Notes under the pieces: model-generated | Databases searched by the model: none | What the model saw: the letters and a program-made list of their open reading frames with translations, nothing else | What the model was told of the DNA's origin: nothing | Position numbers and translations under genes: made by a program | NCBI GenBank assembly: GCA_905250025.1 | Contig: CAJNOJ010000431.1 | Coordinates: forward strand, 3,154-67,153 | Direction: 5' to 3' | DNA from: Adineta ricciae | Lineage: Eukaryota; Rotifera; Eurotatoria; Adinetida; Adinetidae | DNA length: 64,000 nt | In this document: positions 24,559 through 36,600 of the stretch, piece after piece | Position numbering within the stretch: position 1 is the stretch's first letter | Layout: the number at the start of each line of letters is the position of its first letter

Positions 24559-24940
24559 ATATAAATTCTGCGTTTAGAATGAGAATTATAAATTGACTTT
24601 TCATATTCAGAGCTACCGGCAATATTCGGCTTGTATTATTTCAGTCGACGAATCGATTGAACAATGTTTTTTCAATGGACTGTTATGATTGGTGCTCATC
24701 TTTTTCTTTTCTTTTCTTNCTGGACACGGAAAAACGCAGAGAACTATTTGATAAAATATTATGGAAAATTTTCTTGGTAAATATAAATTCTGCGTTTAGA
24801 ATGAGAATTATAAATTGACTTTTCATATTCAGAGCTACCGGCAATATTCGGCTTGTATTATTTCAGTCGACGAATCGATTGAACAATGTTTTTTCAATGG
24901 ACTGTTATGATTGGTGCTCATCTTTTTCTTTTCTTTTCTT
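24498..24940. repeat. 221-bp identical repeat across n24719
   Basis: Bases 24498-24718 and 24720-24940 are identical by eye. An exact repeat broken by one n is an unmerged contig overlap. The true locus carries one copy. Confidence 0.9.
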
Positions 24941-25960
24941 TTCTTTTTGATTGGCTGGAAAAAAATCTTTATTTCGGTCTTTGATGCTTATGTATAAAAA
25001 CAATTGTAATTAAAGGATTATCACCTATGGTGCTTATAAAAAAATTGTAAATGCTTGCACGAAAATCATTATCTTCAAGACAGGCACTTCTAACAGAGTA
25101 AAGAACAGTAAAGAAAACAATTCTCTATGAATTTGGTTACGTGTTTGACGATCTGGATAGCCTTATTGTTAATGAAAATTTCAGGGTAATATCAAGTTCG
25201 AGCAAACTATTCCATCTTGAGGATGTGAGTGAGGGTGAGGGTATATCTGCAAGTAATCCAATATCATGTCAATGTTGTACATTATTTCAATCGCCCTTGT
25301 CACAATATAGCCTCTCTTTACAATCAAACCACCCGCTGACAAAGACAAATCAATTGTTTGTTCGCTTGTTTTTTGCCTTTCTTTCGTTTTGCGGCAGTGA
25401 AATGTTCATATTGTTCGTGTACATATATATCATAGCCTTGCGAGAATGTCATTGATTGAGAAACAACGATATCGTAAAACCATGAGACATGAGTATTGAT
25501 ATAACGATACCTCAGCAACCGATATCTACACACCAACAATTTAAGTCTACATCAATATTCCTTCATACGCTGCTTCTCTTATACGTAAAATATGGAATTT
25601 CAATCTATTTTTATTTAGTTTCCCATTCCTACAAGTTTCACCTTATCTTTTTTTGTCATCGCAGTGTGTTTACTACCTGTCATCACTTATATTGATAGTA
25701 AACATTTACTCATCGGCGGTTGAATTCTTTGATCGTCGATAAAATCTATTTTCCTCTTAATGTTTGAATTTTACCGTTTGATCTTTCAATATCACGAATG
25801 ATACTCACTGGCAGACATTGAACATACATTAGTAATTTTCGTATGGAATAATACCGCTAAAAAAAAGTTGAAAGAGGTGTTGACTACGAATATTCAACAT
25901 ACCTATTCTTTTTTTCAAACGAAAACACAGACTATCCTCTTATGAACGCTGCAACGAGAA
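24941..25960. other. Intergenic, nothing certain
   Basis: Two overlapping small frames (25141-25455 plus, 25539-25324 minus) show no family features, and both lack splice or promoter support. T-rich tracts are frequent. No gene is called. Confidence 0.4.
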
Positions 25961-25961
25961 G

Positions 25962-25968
25962 TATAAAT
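25962..25968 (+). promoter_or_regulatory. TATA box candidate (TATAAAT)
   Basis: Lies 66 bases upstream of the ATG at 26034, a spacing that allows a short 5' UTR. Confidence 0.45.
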
Positions 25969-26033
25969 ATTCGTCTCACCGCTAGCTTCTTTCACATTTC
26001 TCCACATTTTCTTCTAATCGCCACGAACGTCAT

Positions 26034-27218
26034 ATGCATTTCAGTCACATTCTACAATCAATAGTTTATTTGGCACTCAGTGAACGAACCAAACAAGATA
26101 CTTCCTATGTAAATCGCGTCAATAATATGTCTCATATTCGTTATGAGAGGAATATTGCTAACACAACTGTAGAATCGCGACAACCCAAAGCTGAAAATGT
26201 TGTGGATACATTTCGACAGAAAATAGTCAATACTGTCAAAGATGGCACTAATTTTATCACGGCACCCTTCTATCTCATCAATGACATACAAAAGAATTGG
26301 TAAGATTTATACGATAATGTATACAATTTTTGTCATCGTGAAAACTGAACTATAAAACGCCACGCGAGCACGTGACATATTCGACACTGCGACTCAACAT
26401 TCTGAGCATAAATTTTCGAGAGAAAGAGCGCGCCAGGACAATTTATTTCAGTTATCACCAACAGTCATATGAATAAATCTCACGCCTACAGCTAGATTGT
26501 TCTGAGTCCGTTTTTTTTGACAATAAGAGACATTTGGAATGCAATTTTTTCAATGTAAATATGATTAGAAAGACTTAGTATAGTTCCTGACCATTTTGAA
26601 GAAAAAGAACATGTTAAAGAGCACACATAGAGGGCCAATGACTTCCTTAAATGATATAGACGGAATGATGTGTACGCGGACAAAATGTGTGAACTAAAGA
26701 AAAAGAAAATAATTAGTGACAAATAGCCATCTTGTTTTANCATTTGGAATGCAATTTTTTCAATGTAAATATGATTAGAAAGACTTAGTATAGTTCCTGA
26801 CCATTTTGAAGAAAAAGAACATGTTAAAGAGCACACATAGAGGGCCAATGACTTCCTTAAACGATATAGACGGAATGATGTGTACGCGGACAAAATGTGT
26901 GAACTAAAGAAAAAGAAAATAATTAGTGACAAATAGCCATCTTGTTTTACATACAAATATGTTAAGCAATATGGTTACCATAGAGAAAGTAGCCTAACCG
27001 AATTTCTCTGACTGTTCATGTACTTTCATTTCAATTTTCGGATTTGAGTAAGTACTGATAATGTGCTTTCTTTGAAGAATATTCCATAACGTGCGTTCAA
27101 TATATCAGTCATGTCGCCGCCATAAATTTCTTTTTTTAACACTTTCGTTTGTTCTAGGAGCAATTATATATTGTATGCAATCATATGTGCGGCTGCAGCG
27201 ATCATCTTGATCGTGTGA
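26034..27218 (+). CDS. Small tail-anchored membrane protein, two exons
   Basis: Exon 1 is 26034-26299. A GTAAGA donor follows and an 858-nt intron ends in TTCTAG at 27157. Exon 2 starts at 27158 and completes a Trp codon. It reads YILYAIICAAAAIILIV, a clear C-terminal membrane span, before TGA at 27216-27218. The product is about 108 aa, with a basic/polar N-terminal part and one membrane anchor. The frame stays open beyond this TGA to a second TGA at 27297-27299. In the other version of exon 2 (27766-27907) the first TGA is TTA, so that version has a 27-codon longer basic tail. The intron holds one unmerged contig overlap (n26740). No family was recognised. Confidence 0.55.
26531..26949. repeat. 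209-bp near-identical repeat across n26740
   Basis: Bases 26531-26739 and 26741-26949 differ at one seen position (AAATGATATAG versus AAACGATATAG). This is an unmerged contig overlap inside an intron. Confidence 0.88.
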
Positions 27219-28300
27219 GGGTGTAATAAAACTTCATCAATTGTCATACTAAATGAATATAGACGTCGTCCGAGCGAAGAAAGAGAATCTTCTGCGTGAC
27301 ATTATGACGACGTTTGAGCATGTTTGATTCTCTTTAACAATTTTGCATAGATATCTAGCATATCTGTAGTTGTCTCCTTTGAATACTTATGTGTGTGCTG
27401 TGCATTTTTATTGAAAACAACCTTGAACTTTCGTTCAATTTGATTTAAGTTATTAATTCTTCTTTATTCAATTGTTTTTTCTGTTTTTGCACGGGAACGA
27501 TCGCTACGCGGATGAAAGAAAAATCAATCGTTCGACGTTTTTCACTGGCTATCTTCTTATTGTCACATAATTAGAAACATTATCAACTGAATTCGAATTC
27601 ATTACTATGTAAATTTTAATTAGTATCTTACAAAGATTTATTTCTTATGAACTTTATACAGAAACAAAATTAGTCGATGCAAGAAGATCCGTTAAAGNGT
27701 GCGTTCAATATATCAGTCATGTCGCCACCATAAATTTCTTTTTTTAACACTTTCGTTTGTTCTAGGAGCAATTATATATTGTATGCAATCATATGTGCGG
27801 CTGCAGCGATCATCTTGATCGCGTTACTGTGTAATAAAACTTCATCAATTGTCATACTAAATGAATATAGACGTCGTCCGAGCGAAGAAAGAGAATCTTC
27901 TGCGTGACATCATGACGCTGTTTGAGCACGTTTGATTCTCTTTAACAATTTTACATAGATATCTAGCATATTTGTAGTTGTCTCCTTTGAATACTTATGT
28001 GTGTGCTGTGCAGTTTTATTGAAAACAACCTCGAACTTTCGTTCAATTCGATTTAAGTTATTAATTCTTCTTTATTCAGTTATTTTTTCTGTTTTTGCAC
28101 GGGAACAATCGCTACGCGAATGAAAGAAAAATCAATCGTTCGACGTTTTTCACTGGCTATCTTCTTATTGTCATATAATTATAAACATTATCAACTGAAT
28201 TCGAATTCATTACTGTGTAAATTTCAATTGGTATCTTACAAAGATTTATTTTTTACGAACTTTATACAGAAACAAAATTAGTCGATGCAAGAAGATCCTT
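27091..28300. repeat. About 600-bp block present twice across n27698
   Basis: 27091 to about 27690 pairs with 27699 to about 28298, with a few percent mismatches. Both copies contain exon 2 of the tail-anchored gene (27158 on and 27766 on). They differ in coding consequence, which points to two haplotypes rather than one overlap. Confidence 0.8.
27766..27907 (+). CDS. Second version of exon 2 of the tail-anchored protein, longer tail
   Basis: Same TTCTAG acceptor and membrane span as 27158-27218. The stop of the first version is replaced by sense codons (GCG TTA CTG), so the frame goes on through NKTSSIVILNEYRRRPSEER to TGA at 27905-27907. No exon 1 accompanies it in this contig. Confidence 0.5.
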
Positions 28301-28450
28301 AACGTTTGAATTTTTCCGTGTGCTTCCAAGAAAGCAAAAGATCCAATAATAAATTCGGATTAGCGGAGCGACGCACTCTTAAATTTTCTTCCTTTCAACA
28401 ACTAATATTTTCGAACGAGGCAAAAATAATCATTTGTTGTACATTTCTAG

Positions 28451-28459
28451 ATATAAAAG
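28451..28459 (+). promoter_or_regulatory. TATA box candidate (ATATAAAAG)
   Basis: Lies 43 bases upstream of the ATG at 28502. The same string with the same spacing is present before the second version of the gene (29583-29591). Confidence 0.5.
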
Positions 28460-28501
28460 CTATCGCTAATTCGAATTAACTCCTGTTCCTTTCTTGAGAA
28501 A

Positions 28502-28829
28502 ATGAAAACTATTGCTGCCTCACAAACAAAATTATTTAGAATGGTTTGCAAACAAGCAGCATTATTGAGAGCACCCTATCGCAACTTATCATGTGTAACA
28601 AATCAACGGAAACAACATAATCAAAGGGAATCAAGTGAATCTAAAACCACCGAAGTGTCCCAATTTAATAATAAAATAAAAAGAATTGTGTGCCAAAAGC
28701 CAACACCAATTACAAAGGTATCTCCCATCAAACAGTACACTTTTTCGCATGTAAAGCACACAGTTACGAAATAGTATGTTTCAATATTCTTTTTCATAGA
28801 AAAAACCATTATCACACACAACCAGCTAA
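28502..28829 (+). CDS. Small basic protein, 81 aa, two exons
   Basis: Exon 1 is 28502-28717, the intron 28718-28799 (82 nt, GTATCT..CATAG), and exon 2 is 28800-28829 ending in TAA. The N-terminus (MKTIAASQTKLFRMVCKQAA, then LLRAPYR) is basic and amphipathic, lacking acidic residues, as in mitochondrial presequences. The rest is Lys/Gln/Ser-rich. A TATA box sits at a normal distance. The spliced form is favoured over the 90-codon frame because both versions keep the same donor and acceptor and end at the same place. Targeting is inference; no family was recognised. Confidence 0.5.
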
Positions 28830-29633
28830 TGTAACTGGAAGAATCATACTTCTATGGCTAAAAAACTGTAAAAATTTATCACAACGGAGTTGAATTTCTT
28901 TTCTACACTTGTAATTTTCATTTATGCAACTGTAGCAAGTTTCTGTCTATTTGCTTTAATCAACGCTTTCTATTAATATCTTATACGTGAAATTTTATGC
29001 ACTGTCACTACTTTTATTTCTATTAATATAAAAATATTTGCCAAAAACACATAGTATCCAATTCTACAGAGTTTCGAAGCAATGTACAAATAAGCCTTGT
29101 TTTATCAACCTATACTGGTGAACTCAAACGCGAAACCTATCTTACAAAGGAGACACGATACAAACCATGCGGACATTTAAAAAGACGAGTTTTTAATATA
29201 AATAGCAACACTCATCGGTATTCATGATAGTCTAAAAGCCTTTATGACCATAAGCATATGATATGTTCAGTTCCCAGACTATTTTCATCTCCCACCATCG
29301 TTGCATTTCCGTAAAAAAAATCTTTGTTTGTGACAGTGAATCAAACAGCAGGACTCCAATTCAACAATATTGAACCAATAATTTCGCTGTTGCCTAATAT
29401 CTTCTACCTATCAGTAGTGCTATACCTAAGAACTGACTTGTTCACTTATTCCACGGTAAAAAAAAAACTAATCTCAGATTCGAGATCCTCGACCACGANG
29501 CGACGCACTCTTAAATTTTCTTCCTTTCAACAACTAATATTTTCGAACGAGGCAAAAATAATCATTTGTTGTACATTTCTAGATATAAAAGCTATCGCTA
29601 ATTCGAATTAACTCCTGTTCCTTTCTTGAGAAA

Positions 29634-29961
29634 ATGAAAACTATTGCTGCCTCACAAACAAAATTATTTAGAATGGTTTGCAAACAAGCAGCATTGTTGA
29701 GAGCACCCTATCGCAACTCATCATGTGTAACAAATCAACTCAAACAACATAATCAAAAGGAGTCAAATGAATCTAAAACCACCGAAATGTCCCAATTTAA
29801 TAATAAAATTAAAAAAATTGTCCGCCAAAAGCCATCACCAATTACAAAGGTATATACCATCAAACAGTACACTTTTTCGCATGTAAAGCACACAGTAACG
29901 AAATAGTATGTATCGATTTTCTTTTTCATAGAAAAAACCATTATCATACACAACCAACTAA
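29634..29961 (+). CDS. Second version of the 81-aa basic protein
   Basis: Exons 29634-29849 and 29932-29961 share structure and intron length (82 nt) with 28502-28829 and differ by about ten residues, several of them conservative. The reading frame is intact in both, so both alleles (or paralogues) could be expressed. Confidence 0.5.
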
Positions 29962-30588
29962 TGCAACTGCAAAAAGCATACTTCTATGGCTAAAAAACTG
30001 TAAACGTTTTCACAACGGAGTTGAATTTGTTTTCTACGCTTGTAATTTTCATTTATGCAACTGTAGCAAGTTTCTGTCTATTTGCTTTAATCAACGCTTT
30101 CTATTAATACATTATAGTTAAAATTTTACGCATTGTCGCTATTTCTATTAATCTCAAAATATTTGCCAAAAATACAGTATCCAATTCTACAGAGTTTCGA
30201 AGCAATGTAGAAATATGCCTTGTTTTATCAAGCTATACTCGTGAACTCAAACGCGAAACCTATCTTAGAAAGGAGACACGATACAAACCATGACGAAATT
30301 TAAAAAAACGAGTTTTTAATATAAATAGCAACACTTATCGGTATTCATGATAGTCTAAAAGGCTTTATGACCATAAGAATATGATATGTTCAGTTCCACG
30401 ACTATTTTCATTTCCCACCATCCTTGCATTTTTGTAAAAAAATCCTTGTTTGTGACCGTGAATCAAACAGCAGGACTCCAATTCAACAATATTGAACCAA
30501 TAATTTCGCTGTTGCCTAATATCTTCTACCTATCAGTAGTGCTATACCTAAGAACTGACTTGTTCACTTATTCCACGATAAAAAAAAA

Positions 30589-30890
30589 CTAATCTCAGAT
30601 TCGAGATCCTCGACCCCGATTACCCTTCGGTCGACCCTTACTCAACAACGAAGAAAATTTTCATCGCTTGATTAGCTAATTAGCTAATGAGCTGATTGGA
30701 ATTTCGAGAAACTAACCTCGGATTCGAGATCCTCGACCCCGATTACCCTTCGGTCGACCCTTACTCGACAACGAAGAAAATTTTCATCGCTTAATTAGCT
30801 AATTAGCTAATGAGCTGATTGGAATTTCGAGAAACTAACCTCGGATTCGAGATCCTCGACCCCGATTACCCTTCGGTCGACCCTTACCCT
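30589..30890. repeat. Tandem repeat, 123-bp unit, about 2.5 copies
   Basis: Units start at 30589, 30712 and 30835 (CTAAYCTCRGATTCGAGATC). Each contains a GATTACCCTTCGGTCGACCC segment and an A+T part with GCTAATTAGCTAATGAGCT, which can fold on itself. The third unit is cut at about 30890, and a diverged piece recurs at 30950-31000. The start of one unit is also seen at 29470-29498, where a contig ends. Confidence 0.85.
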
Positions 30891-31061
30891 GTATATTAAT
30901 AATCTATGTCTAGTTGATAGATAGTTAATTAATAGTTAATAATTAGTTAAAACTTATCTCAGATTGGAGTTCCCCGACCTCGATTACCCTATAGGTAGTC
31001 ATTTTCTAACAACTATGGATCAATTTCATTGATTTTAGAAATGCTGATTTCTGATTGGATA

Positions 31062-31062
31062 G

Positions 31063-31096
<34 letters not shown>
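31062..31096. repeat. Microsatellite (GACA)n
   Basis: About seven uninterrupted GACA units just downstream of the 123-bp tandem array. Confidence 0.9.
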
Positions 31097-31097
<1 letters not shown>

Positions 31098-31369
31098 TTT
31101 AAGCTTTTTAACACAGCATTTAAACGCTGTATAACCCTTTCTTTCAGAAAAGGGAATAATTCTTTGAACTATCTCTCAGGCGTATTTCAGAGGCAAATAC
31201 CATGTTCGGGGTGATGGCGAGAGTGTACATCACAAGTAAGAGAACACTTACTCTTACTTATACCTCAGATGTGCGGTACCGATGTGTGAGGGTGTGCGAA
31301 AATTAGCGGCAGTACTTTGTAGACGATTCTATATATTCAACGTTATTTTGAAACATGGTGTCAATTTTC

Positions 31370-31640
31370 AACATAAAACGTCAACTATATCATTAGATTG
31401 TATTCTAGGTTATCAAATTCAAGCGACTATAATAATCAGTCAACAACCTTCTATTATCAAACTTTCAATTTCATCGACAATACTTGTAGTTATTATCCGC
31501 TGGATCAATAATTTCTCCTCATATTCAACTTTTCATCTGCTCACTCGCTCGATCACATCTTTAACCACTACTTGTGCACATATTCATAATCCTATAGTTA
31601 TCGAAATATAATTGACGACGAAGAAGAAAAACGCAAGTGA
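31370..31640 (+). pseudogene. Relic of an LDLa/EGF/7TM receptor
   Basis: The frame at 31383-31530 reads SLDCILGYQIQATII and QQPSIIKLSISSTI. This matches the stretch just before and in the first membrane helix of the receptor at 58320-63114 (SLDPILGYHIQPNVAI, QPSIIRITIATSI). At 31550-31635 the sequence resumes with HIHNPI and, after a one-base shift, YRNIIDDEEEKRK. That corresponds to the third cytoplasmic side of the same receptor (HIHDPIYRELIDD). The part between (helices 2-3) is missing. A truncated, deleted and frame-shifted copy. Confidence 0.6.
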
Positions 31641-31743
31641 TGCCTCACAAAGTATTCATCACATGTTTTTCATATCCATTTCTAAACAAGTGTACACTGA
31701 GAATTGCTGTTATGATCATCACCGCCTGTACCCGCTGAAAAGT

Positions 31744-31932
31744 TCAAAAATGAGCGTTTTCACAAATATCTTTTGATTTTGCTGTTGATTCTCGTTCTAC
31801 TCCTCGATTGACAATTTCATTTTTATCGTGACGCATGAGCTCAATCGCGTTACTGTTGGTGATGGATATGGACAGGTAAAGAAATAGCACGATATTAATA
31901 GTTGTGATGAATCGTAGTGATTGCATCGTCAA
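31744..31932 (-). CDS. Possible small secreted peptide, 62 aa
   Basis: The frame starts MTMQSLRFITTINIVLFLYL and goes on SISITNSNA, a plausible signal peptide with a cleavage site after SNA. It is followed by a 33-residue polar tail with a single Cys. It may be the first exon of a longer gene or chance. No family or promoter is seen. Confidence 0.25.
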   Translation of the reverse strand: MTMQSLRFITTINIVLFLYLSISITNSNAIELMRHDKNEIVNRGVERESTAKSKDICENAHF

Positions 31933-31934
31933 TT

Positions 31935-32780
31935 CTATGAATAATCAAAAAGTTGAGGTAAGCCGCACAAACACACTTTGGCAAAATAGTCACATGAGAA
32001 TGTCTCGTTTGAAAGAGAGCTATATTGATCCTTGCAGTGAGACTTGTCGGATCTTATCGGTTCATTTTTTCTACCTGATTCCGGTGGTTTTGTCGACCAA
32101 ACATCATCGATAATTACTTTGCACAAAATTCCATTTTTGCGCTCAGCAACCAGGTCAATACCAATTCGTGTAAAGTTATCATCGATGCTGTCTTGTTGGT
32201 ATTTGTATGGATACAACTAATGACCGTAATAAGAATCGACGAATCCTGTCTAAAGAACAAGCGAAGTTAAATGCATCTATTCATATTACATTTAAGCATC
32301 GAGTGTGGCTATTATTCTTCACGGTTTTTGTTACTTCGTACAGTCTCGTGTTGTGTTATCAAGTTACAGTCAAAATCAAGGATTTCTCGTGATATGATTT
32401 TTAAAACCTTTAACATTTATACAGACAAATTGAATTCGGCGAAGCTTATTTTTTTACGATTATGGCGAATACGAAATGCCTAATTTATATTCTCCTTTTT
32501 GATTTACGTATTAACATCTTTATCGAAGTCAAATAAAGATATTTTCAAACTGATATCTTTCTGTTTTCATTTGTAAAAAAGAATCTCTCGAGATGTTATG
32601 CTTATATTTTGATAAAGTTTTGTCTGAAGATAGCTATATCCATACAATACAATTACATTGTAGTGCTAAGAAGACTAATTGTCGAAGATGCTAATGTCTT
32701 TCATGCATTTCCATATCTTTCTCAGTCACATAATCTTCTTCGATGCAGTTTCACTCTCGATCTTGTTTCGTCTGTGCAAT
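31935..32780. other. Unassigned stretch
   Basis: A minus-strand frame at 32216-31935 (GIDLVAERKNGILCKVIIDD) has protein-like composition, but no splice-supported partner or recognisable family. Other short frames on the plus strand are not convincing. Confidence 0.3.
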
Positions 32781-32819
32781 TACAACCGGCTGCTTCTCAC
32801 TCTTCATTTGTATGCAGAC

Positions 32820-33000
32820 GACAGCGAACTGCCTGTGCCTTGGCGTTGGTGTAATAGAGTAGCCGTTTCCTTGCAGTAATTGGAACGAAATACGATCAAG
32901 GTGATGGTGTAGCCACATTTAATTTTCTTGAGTTCCGAGGTCAAACACTTATCGACAATACTTCGATTAACAGTTGCATAGTTGCCACCGCATTAACATG
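32820..33000 (+). pseudogene. Relic of a phage-tail-collar-like protein
   Basis: Plus-strand reading VPWRWCNRVAVS, then after a frame change LAVIGTKYDQGDGVATFNF and LEFRGQTLID. Trp-x-x-Cys-[ND], then AxIGTxYGxGDGxTTFNLPDxRG is the core pattern of tail-collar (microcystin-dependent-protein) domains. Here Gly, Leu and Pro of the pattern are substituted and the frame is broken, so it is a relic. Such genes are known from phages and bacteria; transfer into this genome would be inferred. Confidence 0.45.
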
Positions 33001-33677
33001 AAAAAGGAACAGTACATGTAGCGAACGCTGCACAACATACTATAGAAATCATTACTATCATTCCCGATCGATAACTGTTATAACACAAGACGCTCAAGCG
33101 AATGTAGAAATTAATAATGCTAGGAATCGTTAACAAACAATTTCTGACGGAATACTATCGATTGTAATAGGAGAATAGGCAAGTCTTCCGCGACTATTTC
33201 CGTCTATTGACTATAACATTGCTTCTCTTCTCTTTTCATGAGGTATATGCAGCAATTAAGTGAGAGCAAAACATATTTATCAGGTAATTACCAACAAAAA
33301 TGCCTACGTAATTCACTTTTAGGTTATTACCAGCACATGACGCAATAAGGAGAAAATAAAACGATAGCCCAATGCATATTAGACTGTACAAAAGGAAAAA
33401 AACGAAATATATTTATGCATTAATGTATATGATCGAATGTTAACATTTTTTGTAATTGACTTCATCATCAACGTTTAGAATACTTCTGGAGTAGACGTGT
33501 ACAATACCTGAGTTCGAAATATTACGCAGTACAGTTTCGTATATATCAAGTATTGAAATGACTTTACTAAACACTATTTATGGCTATTGTGTATATTCAT
33601 TGTTCGATATTTCTGTTTTTCAGCAAAATTCCGTGCAAGAGATTCATCTTTCTTACTTCAACTGAACGCTGAACGTT
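33001..33677. other. Upstream region of the plus-strand ART-TPR gene
   Basis: AT-rich with no frame above background. A GTATATATCAAGTATTG string near 33539 could be a weak TATA-like element, too far from the ATG to be assigned. Confidence 0.3.
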
Positions 33678-36600
33678 ATGGTATCGTGGTTGAAAAACAA
33701 ACTTGCCTATGGCATATTTCAATCAGACGATGATAACATTTCAACAGATCAACAACATAAAAACAAAGAAAACGTTGCTATAATATGGCTTAATCCGAAT
33801 GCTGACCGACATTCTAATGTATCAACAACTTTGGAACGTCTACGCCAAGTAAACGATTTCGTATACTTCTCTAGAAACATCACCGAATGTATTACACACG
33901 TTACTACAGTACCGCAAGAAATTATTATCTTGATCACGTCGAACATATACTCTTGTGATATATTGTCTCAAATAGGATCATCTGGAAAGGTTGATTCTAT
34001 TGTTATCTTCTGTCTTGAAGAAGATATATCTACTAATCGTCTTGATCAATATTCAAAGGTTATTGGTGTATATTCACAACTAGATGACTTGTTGGCATTA
34101 GTCCGCAAACGATTGATCTAGATAAAGAGACGCGAACAAATATTTAATTTCTACGCCGCCAATCAAAAAAACTTTCGTAATTTGTCTATCGAAACGGCTC
34201 GTTTTCTCTGGTTTCAAATACTTAAAAAGATCATTGAATATCTTCCAAACGATCGACGGGTCAAACAAGCAATGGTGAATCACTGCCGTCTATGCTATGA
34301 TGGCAACAAAACTGAATTAGCGGCAGTGAATAAGTTCGATGAAACATATACATCCGAAGAAGCGATCAAGTGGTACTCGAAAAGCTCATTTGTCTATCGA
34401 ATGGTAAACAAAGCACTTCGAACAGAGGACGTTGAACAACTTCATCTATTCCGTTTCTTTATAAAAGATCTTTCGCAGAACATCGAGCGACGCATGGCGT
34501 TATCAGTCAACGATACATTGCCAAAAATAGTTTATCGAGGGCTTCAGTTGTCTACGGATGATGTGAGCGAACTAAAACGAAACATTGGAAAATTAATATC
34601 ACCCAATGGTTTTATGTCAACAAGCCGCAGTCGTAGAGTGGCCAACGTTTTCGCTGGCGTTTCTGATAAGTCTGTAAAGCTGCATCCTGTCGTATATGAA
34701 ATAGAGTGCAATCATCAACTCGCTCGTAAATTTGCATTTGCTGACATTAGTGACGAATCGAATTTTCCCGAAGAGCAAGAAGTTCTATTTGATATCGGAT
34801 GTACCTTCAAAATCGTGTGGGTTAAACGTAGCAAAGCCAATGGCTATCTTGTTCGATTGCGTATGACCGATGAAGGTTCGCAAATGGCTGACAGCTACAT
34901 GGAAAGCAAACGCAGCTTGATAGATACACAAGACATTCAAATTACGTTTGGTTCTCTTCTCCGAAAAATAGGTCACTATGACGAATCATGCCGTTACTTC
35001 AAACAACTTCTTGCTGATTCAGTACAGTGCGATATAGCTTGGATTCATTGTCATTTGGCCTTGTCGTTGACGAAGACAGATGAGAACGAAGAAGCTTTGA
35101 AACATCTGGAAACTGCTGCAAATTATATGAAAACCGATACAAGATATTGTCCAGTCGATTTACTTTCTGTACTTTGTGCAATTGGTAATATCCAACGAAC
35201 ACAAGGACTGCGTGAACGCGCATTTGAAACATATATGATTGCTATGGCTCTGCACGACACGTGTACGATCATAGACAGCAACGGTTCGGACTTGAGTTAC
35301 ATCGCCGATATCTATTTCGACTCTGGTGATTATGACAGGGCACGTCAAATTTGCGAGAGTAGTCTCCAACTGATCACCCAATCCAAATATCCTGACTATT
35401 TGGCAATGGCCGACATATTGAACACTATGGGTAATATCTCTCTCTTAGAAGGTAACTCGATCAACAATGCCCTAGAGCATTTTCGTAAATGTCTCAGTAT
35501 ACGCGAGCCATGGTTACCCGGAAATCACCCGGCAATTGCGGACGTTTTGGAAGATTTGGCAACGGCTTATTCACGACAGTATGACACGAAACAGGAAATT
35601 GAATGTTTGTTACGAGCAGTAAAAGTGCGTCAACGGCATTTACCTTATGGTAAAATCAGTTTAGCTCACTGCTTGCACCGCGCAAGTGACGCCTATGAAA
35701 AGCAAGGCAAACTGAAATTAGCCGTTTCTTATATGCACGAAGTTTTGCAGATAACCGATTCATGTGCGCATATTAAACCCATAACGACTGCTCAATATTT
35801 GTTTAATCTAGCTGAACTCTATCGCAAACTTCACCACGAGAAAGAGAGTGTTGTATNAATAGTTTATCGAGGGCTTCAGTTGTCTACGGATGATGTGAGC
35901 GAACTAAAACGAAACATTGGAAAATTAATATCACCCAATGGTTTTATGTCAACAAGCCGCAGTCGTAGAGTGGCCAACTTTTTCGCTGGCGTTTCTGATA
36001 AGTATGTAAAGCCGCATCCTGTCGTATATGAAATAGAGTGCAATCATCAACTCGCTCGCAAATTTGCTTTTACTGACATTAGTGTCGAATCGAATTTTCC
36101 CGAAGAGCAAGAAGTTCTATTTGATATCGGATGTACCTTCAAAATCGTGTGGGTTAAACGTAGCAAACCCAAAGGCTATCTTGTTCGATTGCGTATGACC
36201 GATGAAGGTTCGCAAATGGCTGACAACTACATGGAAAGCAAACGCAGCTTGATAGACACACAAGACATTCAAATTACGTTCGGTTCTCTTCTCCGAAAAA
36301 TAGGTCACTATGACAAATCATGCCGTTACTTCAAACAACTTCTCGCTGATTCAGCACAGTGCGATATAGCTTGGATTCATTATCATTTGGCCTTGTCGTT
36401 GACGAAGACAGATGAGAACGAAGAAGCTTTGAAACATCTGGAAACTGCTGCGAATTATATGAAAACCGATGCAAAATATTGTCCAGTCGATTTACTTCCT
36501 GTACTTTGTGCAATTAGTAATATCCAACGAACACAAGGACTACGTGAACGCACATCTGAAACATATAGGATTGCTATGGCTCTGCACAACACGTGTACGA

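Larger units (their letters stand above)
28368..30617. repeat. 1.13-kb block present twice across n29499
   Basis: 28368-29498 pairs with 29500 to about 30617, with a few percent differences plus small indels. The left copy stops at the very start of the 123-bp tandem repeat found at 30589. The assembler probably broke in that repeat and the other haplotype was then appended. Confidence 0.8.

Noticed and set aside
26492-26956. 154-aa minus-strand frame with repeated hydrophobic segment
   Set aside because: The repeat is the unmerged contig overlap at n26740, and the region is an intron of the plus-strand gene.
30589-30890. CRISPR-like array
   Set aside because: The units are contiguous 123-bp tandem repeats with no unique spacers.
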